Both the position numbers and the translations under genes were made by a program. Positions 55,341-62,899 of a stretch of DNA of 64,000 nt are shown in pieces (the first letter of the stretch is position 1; each line of letters begins with the position of its first letter). Under the pieces are notes generated by a model. That model saw only the letters and a program-made list of their open reading frames with translations. It ran no database searches and was not told the DNA's origin. This DNA is from an uncultured Prevotella sp. (GTDB lineage Bacteria; Bacteroidota; Bacteroidia; Bacteroidales; Bacteroidaceae): positions 62,001 through 126,000 of the forward strand of contig CAJOFA010000014.1 in assembly GCA_905233985.1 (NCBI GenBank). Direction: 5' to 3'.

Positions 55341-55840
55341 CAAACGCATCAAGAACTCAGAGCAAACCACTCAAGAACCCAAAGCAAACGCATCGAAAGC
55401 CCGTAGCTCTTGATGCGAAAGCTCGGAGCAAACTACCCGTTTGCTCGGTCCAAACTCGACCGCTAATTCATTTAATGCCTTTTTGCTCTGCAAACGATGG
55501 TCGTTTCACTTGCAAATAAAGTTCATTTGCTCTGCAAACAAACATCGTTTGCACCCCCAAAAGATAATCGTTTCAACCTCAAACAAGCATCGTTTGCTGC
55601 TGAGCCTGCCTTTTCCTTCAAAACAGCCATCTATTTCCTCAACCAAAGGGAGACCGTTTGATATAAATTAGCACATAAAAGTGATATGTCCTTTCGACCT
55701 TGGTCAAAACATCTATCGACCTAGGTCGAAAGGTTAGTTAGTGCCTATGAAACGGTTAGTTAGTACGGCACTTTCTGTTAGTTTCCTTGCCACTTTCTGT
55801 TAGCAACAACGGAGCAAAAAGGCTGAACCGAAAAAAGGGC
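55341..55840. repeat. 22-bp-pitch array B, about 22 units
   Basis: This gene-free stretch carries GCAAAC-type unit starts at 55341, 55363, 55385, 55407, 55429 and 55451 (step 22). They resume at 55469, 55491, 55513, 55535, 55558 and 55580, and the 22-bp phase of 55580 continues through 55602-55668 (weakly) to 55690, 55712, 55734, 55756, 55778 and 55800. The last four begin with TTAG exactly 22 bp apart. Units are often self-complementary, for example GCAAAC..GTTTGC. 55690-55733 also forms an inverted repeat CCTTTCGACCT..AGGTCGAAAGG. The ORF at 55163-55519 looks like chance. Nothing gene-like was found in 55170-55340. Confidence 0.85.
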
Positions 55841-55867
55841 ATCAGCGATGGAGTAATCCACAAAGCA

Positions 55868-55880
55868 AAGTGGATCAACA
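55868..55880 (-). repeat. variant box TGTTGATCCACTT
   Basis: A minus-strand copy of the box that flanks the arrays, between arrays B and C. Confidence 0.5.
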
Positions 55881-55944
55881 GACCCCATGATCCTAAAGGG
55901 GTGCCGTATTGCTGCTATTTGATCTTTGGGCCTACTATAACGAC

Positions 55945-55993
55945 ACAAAAAAACAGACAATGGTTGTCTCGTGTTGAGGCAACCATTGTCTGT
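55945..55993 (-). terminator. hairpin-T7 terminator of the kinase gene, inside array C
   Basis: ACAGACAATGGTTG pairs perfectly with CAACCATTGTCTGT and is followed by seven T on the minus strand. It is about 130 nt past the kinase stop. The hairpin is built from two adjacent 22-bp units. Confidence 0.75.
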
Positions 55994-56098
55994 ACGTGAG
56001 GGAATCATCTCCTGCAGTCGAGTCAATCATCGCCTCAACGCCAAACGATGATTGGCTCAAACCGAGAAAGGCATTGTCTCAAGTGAAGTGGATCAGCA
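55949..56098 (-). repeat. 22-bp array C (six contiguous units) with CTGATCCACTT box
   Basis: On the minus strand the box TGCTGATCCACTT (56086-56098) is followed after 5 nt by six contiguous 22-bp units at 56059-56080, 56037-56058, 56015-56036, 55993-56014, 55971-55992 and 55949-55970. Units begin GAG or CAG and carry different small dyads (GCCAA..TTGGC, GAGA..TCTC, AGACAA..TTGTCT). Array A has the same order: box, then GAGTCAACGA and AAGCCAACCA units. Confidence 0.85.
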
Positions 56099-56120
56099 GA
56101 GTCCCGACTTTTTTTAAAAT

Positions 56121-58028
56121 TTATTCACTTAATACTAAACGTAATCCAGTATTAGAAGTACCTAAATCTCTGTAACCATTGCTCCGTGCAAAAACACTAC
56201 ATTTCTTACCATCATAGGCACCATAATTTCCTCCTCTTTGAACCAGTCCATTAGTTTCTGATGCAGGTCCTTTCGGATTAACCTGAGCTTCTGCGCTATA
56301 TGCTCCATAAAAGTCACTACACCATTCTTCGACGTTTCCACTCATGTCATAGATGCCTAATTCATTGGGGTGTTTTTGTCCTACTTCGTGTGTAGAGAGA
56401 TCGTTCCACCATCCTACACTATCAATTGAGTTACTTCCAGAAAAAAAATACCATTTACTCTTGTTCCCCCCAATAGCGGCATATTCCCATTCTGCCTCTG
56501 TTGGAAGACGGAAATGAAGTCCGGTTATTTCATTTAATTTAGCGATAAACTGTTGACATTCATTCCATGAAACATTTTCTACAGGATGTTTCGCATATTT
56601 TGATCGCTTTCCCATTGTGACATTATAAACGATTTCAGAATTGTCTTTTTCTTTAAAATATGATGGATTCTTATCCATAACAGCAAGCCACTCTTCCTGT
56701 GTCACTTCATATTTTCCGATTGAGAATGACGAAACCGTTACTTCGTGTTGTGGAGTAGCATTTGTGTTCTTATCTGTTTGCTCACCCATTAGAAATGTTC
56801 CACCTTCCACATGTACCATGTTTGCCTTTAGGTTTTCAATGATTGCATTCTTGTCTTCTGTGCTAAGTAATGCGCCACTTTCACCGAAATGTTTTATAAG
56901 GCTATTAAAGATTATTGCTATAGCGACAATACAAAGTCCCCCAAATACCCATTTTCTGACAGAAGACTTTTTACGGAAAATAGGAGACAAAACAAACTTT
57001 TTATCGTTGTCGATGCTGTTTGTATTCATTTCGACCGTATTTATCGCCTTCGCCGTCTTATTAACATCTTTGTCAATAATTTGTGTTTTTTCTGACGAGT
57101 TGTTATTGACAGATTCTAACACAATAGTCTCCTCATTATCATTTGGACGATTATTAGATATAAATCGGCGAATATCATTTACAGATTGGGGCCGTTCAGA
57201 TCTATTGATCTTCATCATCCAGTACACAAGTTGCCGCATTTTCGGGCTAACATTTGAAGGGAAACAGAGTATATCTTTGTTTTCTAAGATTTCATTTGCA
57301 TCTGGCGGGGTATTCATTGTTAAAAGATTATACAATGTGGCTCCCAATGCATAGAAATCAGACCATGGGCCTACATGATCTAGTTTCTGCCCCAACTGTT
57401 CTATTGGTGCATAACCTAGCGTAGCAGTCATTGACTTGGTAGTAGTAGCCAGTCCGTCGTTTCCTTCTAATTGTTTGCTGGCACCAAAATCAATAAGCAT
57501 TACTTTCCCGTTATTGTCTAATAGAATGTTACCAGGTTTTATGTCAAGATGCCAAATATGCTGATTGTGAACTACTTCTAGTGCATCTAACAGCTGATTC
57601 AAAATCATCCAAGTTTCTTCCTCTTGTAACGGACATCCTGTTCTCTTCAGTCGGTCGTGCAACGACTCCCCTTGAATTAAATCCATAACATAATAGCACG
57701 TTCCATTCTCATCAAATAAATCATGAACTTTAACAATGTGCTCATTGTGTATCTTGTATAAACGTCGTGCTTCACGTTCAAATTTACGCATCTGAGAATT
57801 AAACTGGTCTTTCTTTCCTGGATTGCTGACACTCACAGTATTATCCTCTTCGCGTTCGTTTATGTCACGCATATAGAACTCTTTGAGAGCAAATTGGTCA
57901 TCAAATTTCGTATTTACAATTATATATGTATTACCGAAACCTCCAGAAGATAAATAACGTTCAACACGATATTTTCCTCCTTGAAGAAGTGTCCCAACTG
58001 GAAGCATTTGTTTTTTATCCGTTACCAT
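56121..58028 (-). CDS. Ser/Thr protein kinase fused to FGE-sulfatase-like domain
   Basis: 635 aa. Residues about 15-275 are a Hanks-type kinase with P-loop SSGGFGNTY, Lys in FALKEFY, HLDIKPGNILL and DFG in LIDFGASK. The catalytic loop reads HLD instead of HRD, so it is a non-RD kinase. A single membrane helix (WVFGGLCIVAIAIIFNSLI) at about 355 is followed by an extracytoplasmic FGE-sulfatase-like domain (VEGGTFLMGEQ, YEVTQEEWLAVM, RLPTEAEWEYAA, DMSGNVEEW, RGGNYG, NTGLRLV). The paired cysteines of true formylglycine-generating enzymes are not seen, so it is probably a ligand-binding version. The gene is visibly more AT-rich than its surroundings and lies next to the arrays, which suggests transfer. 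Confidence 0.9.
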   Translation of the reverse strand: MVTDKKQMLPVGTLLQGGKYRVERYLSSGGFGNTYIIVNTKFDDQFALKEFYMRDINEREEDNTVSVSNPGKKDQFNSQMRKFEREARRLYKIHNEHIVKVHDLFDENGTCYYVMDLIQGESLHDRLKRTGCPLQEEETWMILNQLLDALEVVHNQHIWHLDIKPGNILLDNNGKVMLIDFGASKQLEGNDGLATTTKSMTATLGYAPIEQLGQKLDHVGPWSDFYALGATLYNLLTMNTPPDANEILENKDILCFPSNVSPKMRQLVYWMMKINRSERPQSVNDIRRFISNNRPNDNEETIVLESVNNNSSEKTQIIDKDVNKTAKAINTVEMNTNSIDNDKKFVLSPIFRKKSSVRKWVFGGLCIVAIAIIFNSLIKHFGESGALLSTEDKNAIIENLKANMVHVEGGTFLMGEQTDKNTNATPQHEVTVSSFSIGKYEVTQEEWLAVMDKNPSYFKEKDNSEIVYNVTMGKRSKYAKHPVENVSWNECQQFIAKLNEITGLHFRLPTEAEWEYAAIGGNKSKWYFFSGSNSIDSVGWWNDLSTHEVGQKHPNELGIYDMSGNVEEWCSDFYGAYSAEAQVNPKGPASETNGLVQRGGNYGAYDGKKCSVFARSNGYRDLGTSNTGLRLVLSE

Positions 58029-58145
58029 GATTATGCGTAAATTTGTTTATTTATTTTTGTTATCTTCTTTCCTCATATGCTAACTAAGTCAACAAATTCT
58101 TTTCGTCTGAAACAGGTAATTTGCATTGTATGTCATCAAATGACC

Positions 58146-58478
58146 TCATTCATTAAAAATCATGTTAGACAGTTCTTTGTCTGTTCCTAATACATCTGCA
58201 GTTATATCTATTCCAGTAAATCCATCATATAGAGATTTAATTGTATGTATAGGGCCAAAAGGAAATCCCCACCAACCAAGGAATAAACTAATAAGCATCC
58301 ATGACCAACTGTGTTTTAACGGGCTCTCTCCATTTCTAAGAAAATACACATCAGAAGGCCGTCTAAATGTCATAATAACAACAGATATCGTATAGCTGAA
58401 GGTTACAAAACGACCTCCGTTCTTTATTTCATTGGCGACCCATTGTCTTGTTTGAGTCTCTAACTCTGAAATCTGCAT
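58146..58478 (-). CDS. small two-helix membrane protein upstream of the kinase
   Basis: 110 aa. RQWVANEIKNGGRFVTFSYTISVVIMTF and SWMLISLFLGWWGFPFGPIHTI are two membrane segments flanking RRPSDVYFLRNGESP. The pattern GGRFVxFxYxIS...TFRRxSDVYF...GWWGxPxGPI is familiar to me from small uncharacterised proteins in other phyla. It is 117 bp upstream of the kinase gene in the same direction and equally AT-rich, so they are likely a pair. Function unknown. Confidence 0.7.
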   Translation of the reverse strand: MQISELETQTRQWVANEIKNGGRFVTFSYTISVVIMTFRRPSDVYFLRNGESPLKHSWSWMLISLFLGWWGFPFGPIHTIKSLYDGFTGIDITADVLGTDKELSNMIFNE

Positions 58479-58671
58479 AACCCTTGATATTTTTTAAGTA
58501 ATTATTAGTGATATTATTAATAAGCGTTTCCTTATGTCCTTTTATCTATCTCAGCCCATAGGCGGTCATGTTTTAGAGGGTTTGAAAATTTATTTTTCTT
58601 TCATCATTTCAGCAAACTCATCAAGTCCCATAACACGGAAAAGATGGAAAGATGGCTGTTTCATTGGCCAT

Positions 58672-58893
58672 CTATTTACGATAGGGAGTGCGCAAATGTT
58701 CCTGACACAGTTGGTTGAGGGTATTCTGGTCAAAAGTACCATCATCCCAAAGCCGTTGCATCTCTGCTTCAAGCCTTGTGGCATAGAAGTTACGCAGCAC
58801 GTCCATTAGTGCATTCAACTCCTGTTCGTCTTGTGCTCCAGCAAATGACTCAAGTATCATCATTTGCGATGCACTCATAGTTTCAACTGACAT
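58672..58893 (-). CDS. antitoxin-like 73-aa protein, no partner seen
   Basis: 73 aa helical acidic protein (DEQELNALMDVLRNFYATRL, LWDDGTFDQNTLNQL) ending EHLRTPYRK. This ending and size match a group of Bacteroidota proteins that I associate with type II toxin-antitoxin pairs. The 3' side should hold a toxin gene, but only a short decayed-looking frame (LDEFAEMMKEK) remains before 58590. The promoter box is TATCTTTG at 58919-58926 (minus). Confidence 0.6.
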   Translation of the reverse strand: MSVETMSASQMMILESFAGAQDEQELNALMDVLRNFYATRLEAEMQRLWDDGTFDQNTLNQLCQEHLRTPYRK

Positions 58894-58918
58894 ATCTATT
58901 ATATATATTATTTCGCCA

Positions 58919-58926
58919 CAAAGATA
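58919..58926 (-). promoter_or_regulatory. -7 box of the antitoxin-like gene
   Basis: TATCTTTG on the minus strand, about 26 bp before the start codon. Confidence 0.55.
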
Positions 58927-58974
58927 AAAAGAATCTTTGAAACAACAAAGAATTTCAGTGGAAAATCGAAAAAT

Positions 58975-59040
58975 ATGCTCCGCGATGTGTGATTTTATGC
59001 TCGAAGCGATGTGATTTGATGCTCCGGACTTTGATTATTG
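58975..59040. repeat. three-unit 22-bp array upstream of htpG
   Basis: ATGCTC recurs at 58975, 58997 and 59019, exactly 22 bp apart, with GCGATGTGATTTT-like filling. It lies in the leader region of htpG and shares only the pitch, not the sequence, with arrays A-C. Confidence 0.7.
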
Positions 59041-59126
59041 TTGTTTCTGTTGTCATGGTTGTTGTTTTATGGCACAGTATTTGCATATTAGCCATCAAAC
59101 AAAAAAAGACAAAATCACACATAGTT

Positions 59127-61223
59127 ATGCAAAAAGGTAACATTGGGGTTACGACTGAGAACATCTTCCCCGTCATCAAAAAGTTTCTCTATAGTGATCA
59201 TGAGATTTTCCTGCGTGAGATGATCAGCAATGCCGTTGACGCTACGCAGAAGTTGAAGACCCTCAAGCAGCAGGGCGATTTCAAGGGTGAGGAGGGCGAC
59301 CTCAGCGTCCGTGTCAGCCTCGACAAGGAACAGGGTACCATCACCATCAGCGACCGCGGTATCGGCATGACCGAGGAGGAGATTGACAAGTACATCAACC
59401 AGATTGCCTTCTCGGGCGTCAATGACTTCCTGGAGAAATACAAGGACAATGCCAACCAGATTATCGGACACTTCGGACTGGGCTTCTACTCGGCCTTCAT
59501 GGTGTCGAAGAAGGTGGAGATTGTCACCCGTTCCTACAAGGACGACAGCCAGGCCGTGAAATGGAGCTGCGACGGCAGCCCTGCCTACGAGATTACGGAC
59601 GCCGAACGCGAGGATCGCGGCACGGACATCATCCTCTATCTCGACGACGACTGCAAGGAGTTCCTCGAGAAAGACAAGATTCAGTCGCTGCTGACGAAGT
59701 ACTGCAAGTTCATGGCCGTGCCCGTCGTCTTCGGCAAGAAGCAGGAGTGGAAGGACGGCAAGATGCAGGACACCGAGGAGGATAACGTCATCAACGACAG
59801 CGAACCCATGTGGACGAAAGCTCCGTCGTCGCTGAAGGACGAGGACTACCAGAAATTCTACCGTACGCTCTACCCCATGAGCGACGAGCCGATGTTCTGG
59901 ATTCATCTCAACGTGGATTATCCGTTTAACCTCACGGGTATCCTCTATTTCCCTCGAATCAAATCGAATATCGACCTGCAGCGCAACAAGATACAGCTCT
60001 ACTGCAACCAGGTGTTCGTCACCGACCAGGTGGAGGGCATCGTGCCTGAGTTCCTGACGCTGTTGCATGGTGTCATCGACTCGCCGGACATCCCGCTGAA
60101 CGTCAGCCGCAGCTATCTGCAGAGCGACCGCGAGGTGAAGAAAATCTCTACCTACATCACCAAGAAGGTGGCCGACCGCCTGCTCGCCCTGTTCAAGGAA
60201 GACCGCAAGGCATACGAAGAGAAATGGGACGACCTCAAGCTCTTCATCAACTACGGTATGCTCAGCGAGGAGTCGTTCTATGACCGCGCCAAGGACTTCA
60301 CGCTGCTGAAGGACACCGAGGGCAAATACTTCACGCTCGAAGAGTACAAGAAGCTCATTGAGGGCGAGCAGAAAGACAAGAACGACACGCTTATCTACCT
60401 CTATGCCACCGACAAGGAGGAGCAGTACTCCTATATCGAGGCTGCCAAGGCCAAGGGCTACAGTGTGCTGATGGCTGACGGACAGCTCGACGTGCCTGCC
60501 ATCCAGATGCTGGAGCAGAAGCTGTCATCTGACAGCAGCGACGGCAAGGGCGGCGTTCGCTTCACCCGTGTGGATTCTGACATCATCGACCGCCTCATCA
60601 TGAAGGCTGACGCGCCGAAGAAGACCATTGACGAGGGCACGGCTGACAATCTGTCAGTTGTCTTCAAGTCACAGCTCCCCGCTATTGGAGGTAATCAAGG
60701 AGCAGCCAAGGCCGACTTCTATGTGGAGGTGCAGAACCTCGGCGAGCAGCAGCAGCCTGTCATCATCACCCAGAGCGAATACATGCGCCGCATGAAGGAG
60801 ATGAGCCGCTACCAGAGCGGTATGGGCTTCTACGCCCAGATGCCCGACAGCTACTCGCTCGTGCTCAATGCCGATCATCCGCTGGTGAAGAAGGTACTCA
60901 CATCGCTCGACAGCGAACTCTCTACGGAACTCAAGCCCATCGAGGCTGAGCTGAAGGGACAGGAGGCTCGTCTCGCAGCCCTTCGTCAGGCACAGGAGAA
61001 GAAGAAGGACGACGAACTGACACAAGAGGAAAAGAACGACAAAGCCAACACGGAGAAGGCCATCCAGGAGCAGAAAGACAAGCGCAAGGAGATGCTTGCC
61101 GGCTTCGGTCAGAAGAACGACCTGGTACACCAGCTCATTGACCTTGCCCTGCTGCAGAACGGTCTGCTGAAAGGCGCCGCCCTTGACAAATTCCTCAAGC
61201 GCAGCATCGAAATGATCAAGTAA
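59127..61223 (+). CDS. htpG: molecular chaperone HtpG (Hsp90)
   Basis: 698 aa from ATG 59127 (MQKGNIGVTTENIFPVIKKF). The 46 residues added by the track start at 58989 are unlike HtpG and cover the repeat. The ATPase domain shows LREMISNAVDA, DRGIGMT and GHFGLGFYSAFMVS, the middle domain NVSRSYLQ, and the C-domain has a Lys/Glu-rich insert (about AQEKKKDDELTQEEKNDK). ATP-driven folding of stress-sensitive proteins. Converges with the histidine kinase gene, with only 16 bp between stops. Confidence 0.96.
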   Translation: MQKGNIGVTTENIFPVIKKFLYSDHEIFLREMISNAVDATQKLKTLKQQGDFKGEEGDLSVRVSLDKEQGTITISDRGIGMTEEEIDKYINQIAFSGVNDFLEKYKDNANQIIGHFGLGFYSAFMVSKKVEIVTRSYKDDSQAVKWSCDGSPAYEITDAEREDRGTDIILYLDDDCKEFLEKDKIQSLLTKYCKFMAVPVVFGKKQEWKDGKMQDTEEDNVINDSEPMWTKAPSSLKDEDYQKFYRTLYPMSDEPMFWIHLNVDYPFNLTGILYFPRIKSNIDLQRNKIQLYCNQVFVTDQVEGIVPEFLTLLHGVIDSPDIPLNVSRSYLQSDREVKKISTYITKKVADRLLALFKEDRKAYEEKWDDLKLFINYGMLSEESFYDRAKDFTLLKDTEGKYFTLEEYKKLIEGEQKDKNDTLIYLYATDKEEQYSYIEAAKAKGYSVLMADGQLDVPAIQMLEQKLSSDSSDGKGGVRFTRVDSDIIDRLIMKADAPKKTIDEGTADNLSVVFKSQLPAIGGNQGAAKADFYVEVQNLGEQQQPVIITQSEYMRRMKEMSRYQSGMGFYAQMPDSYSLVLNADHPLVKKVLTSLDSELSTELKPIEAELKGQEARLAALRQAQEKKKDDELTQEEKNDKANTEKAIQEQKDKRKEMLAGFGQKNDLVHQLIDLALLQNGLLKGAALDKFLKRSIEMIK

Positions 61224-61239
61224 TCAGAGGCAAAAGATG

Positions 61240-62148
61240 TTATAGCGGCAGGGTCATCACAAAGCGTGCGCCGCCGGTATAAGACTGGTCGAGCACGACA
61301 TCGCCACCTAGCCGACGGGCCAGTGAACGTGCCACAGTAAGGCCGATGCCCGTTCCGTCGTAATATTCGTCCAACTGTACGAACTCCTCAAAGACACGGT
61401 CAGCTTCCTCCAAAGGAATACCGATGCCCGTGTCCTCAACAACAAACCGAAGGCCCTGTTCCCCGACATCCATGAGGAGCAGGGCTTTCTTTTTGTCTTT
61501 CGGAATGTCATGACGTGCATGAGCCTCAGCAGGTTTCGTGAACTTACGGGCATTGTCAAGCAGTAGCGTGAGGGCGCGTGTGGCTGCACGCTGGTTAGTA
61601 GTAAGCACTACAGTCTCTGCCTCGGACGACAGTTGCATGTCGAAGGTGAGGTGCTGCGCCGTAGTGATGCCGCTGGCCTCAGCAGCCTCGGCAGCTATCT
61701 GTACGGCAGGCACCTGTTCCGTTCGCTCAATGACGGCCATGCTGTTGGCGTCGCTCAGCTCCAGCATCTTGTTCACCAAGCCGGTAATACGGTCGGTGTT
61801 CTCCGTAATCTGACGGTTGATGTCGTTACGGGTGTCCTCGTCAAGATCCATGCCTGGCGTGGTGATAACCTGTGTAAAGCCCGAGAGGATATTGAGCGGT
61901 GTGCGTATCTCATGCGAAATCTGCTGGATGAAGTTGGTCTTCATCCGCGAAGCATCCTCTGCTCTCTGTCGGGCGACGTCCAGCTGCCGGTTGGTCTCTT
62001 CCAGCTCGTGATAGGTTTCTTCCAGCTTGTCATAGAGCAGCAGCGACTCCTGATAGCCCTCCGACATGATGTCGAAGTTATGCTCCAGGGTCTCGTAGTC
62101 CTCACGCAGCCTGTTCAGCTCTTCCTGTAGTTGCTCTTCGTGCGTCAT
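61240..62148 (-). CDS. soluble coiled-coil histidine kinase
   Basis: 302 aa. A coiled coil at residues 1-70 (QLQEELNRLREDYETLEHNF) replaces any sensor or membrane domain. HisKA has QISHEIRTPL, and the ATPase has LTLLLDNARKFT, VEDTGIGIP and GTGIGLTVARSLA. It is the last gene of the four-gene cluster with STAS, RsbW-like and PP2C genes (4 bp after the STAS gene), so it probably responds to or feeds the partner switch. No response regulator is seen nearby. Confidence 0.9.
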   Translation of the reverse strand: MTHEEQLQEELNRLREDYETLEHNFDIMSEGYQESLLLYDKLEETYHELEETNRQLDVARQRAEDASRMKTNFIQQISHEIRTPLNILSGFTQVITTPGMDLDEDTRNDINRQITENTDRITGLVNKMLELSDANSMAVIERTEQVPAVQIAAEAAEASGITTAQHLTFDMQLSSEAETVVLTTNQRAATRALTLLLDNARKFTKPAEAHARHDIPKDKKKALLLMDVGEQGLRFVVEDTGIGIPLEEADRVFEEFVQLDEYYDGTGIGLTVARSLARRLGGDVVLDQSYTGGARFVMTLPL

Positions 62149-62152
62149 AGCA

Positions 62153-62461
62153 TCAGGCCTTTTGCTCTACAGTCATGAATTTCGTGAAGCCTGTCATCTG
62201 TAGCACTTTATAGATGGCCGGATTCACATTGACAATCTTAAACTGCCCTTTCTTCATCATGACCGTGCGCATAGTCTTCTGAATAATGCGGAGACCCGAG
62301 CTGGCCATATAGGTCAGTTCCGAGCAGTCCATCTCCAGATTGACGCCTGTCTCATCCAAAGCGGGCTGAATGGCGTTTTCAAACTCATCGGCATTCATCG
62401 TGTCAATACGGCTGCCGGTCTTGATGATGGTCTTGCCACCTTCTTTCAATATCTGTGTCAT
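62153..62461 (-). CDS. STAS-domain anti-sigma-factor antagonist
   Basis: 102 aa SpoIIAA/RsbV-like protein. The phosphorylation site lies in LTYMASSGLRIIQK (Ser-Ser). It should bind the RsbW-like kinase when dephosphorylated by the PP2C phosphatase encoded upstream. Confidence 0.9.
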   Translation of the reverse strand: MTQILKEGGKTIIKTGSRIDTMNADEFENAIQPALDETGVNLEMDCSELTYMASSGLRIIQKTMRTVMMKKGQFKIVNVNPAIYKVLQMTGFTKFMTVEQKA

Positions 62462-62485
62462 AGCTATATTTTTTACTTTCTTTTC

Positions 62486-62899
62486 TTAACTGTTTAACTT
62501 TTTCTTCATGGTCACGAGATTCTTGCCCTCGAGTCGTTGATAGGTCACTTGGTTCATGATATTCTTCACAATGAAGATGCCCATGCCGCCTATCTCACGG
62601 TCTGCTGGGTTCACGTCGGTGTCAAGGTCTTCTTTCAGCGTCGGGTCAAACTCACGCCCCTGGTCGCTTAAGACTAATGTGATTTCCTGCCCGTCGCTCT
62701 CTGCCATCAGTTCAATGTCGGCTTCGGTGTTCTGCGGATAAGCATAGTAAATAACGTTTGACACCATCTCCTCCAACACCAAGTTCAGATTCATCTGTAA
62801 CTCCATGTCAAGGCCAAGCTCTTCACCCAGCTCTTCGATGAAGGTTGCTACCTTCGCCAGCTCGCCGAGTTTGTTGTGGATAATTATTTGCTTTGTCAT
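62486..62899 (-). CDS. RsbW-like anti-sigma/serine kinase ATPase
   Basis: 137 aa GHKL ATPase with N box VLEEMVSNVIYYAY, G1 LSDQGREFDP and G2 GGMGIFIVKN. It would phosphorylate the STAS protein. It overlaps the phosphatase gene by 4 bp (ATGA), so the two are coupled. Its final target is unknown; no sigma factor is in the cluster. Confidence 0.9.
   Translation of the reverse strand: MTKQIIIHNKLGELAKVATFIEELGEELGLDMELQMNLNLVLEEMVSNVIYYAYPQNTEADIELMAESDGQEITLVLSDQGREFDPTLKEDLDTDVNPADREIGGMGIFIVKNIMNQVTYQRLEGKNLVTMKKKLNS

Noticed and set aside
55163-55519. 118-aa ORF upstream of relA
   Set aside because: Runs through the 22-bp array; Lys/Thr/Asn-rich text with no domain, and the periodic DNA explains the open frame.
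55341-56080. CRISPR array
   Set aside because: The 22-bp units are contiguous and degenerate, without alternation of identical repeats and unique spacers, and no cas genes are present.
58590-58784. Toxin gene partner of the antitoxin-like ORF
   Set aside because: The frame overlaps the antitoxin-like gene and shows no toxin motifs; it is probably a relic or chance.
59041-59126. 46-residue N-terminal extension of HtpG
   Set aside because: The extension is hydrophobic and unlike HtpG; ATG 59127 gives the family N-terminus.
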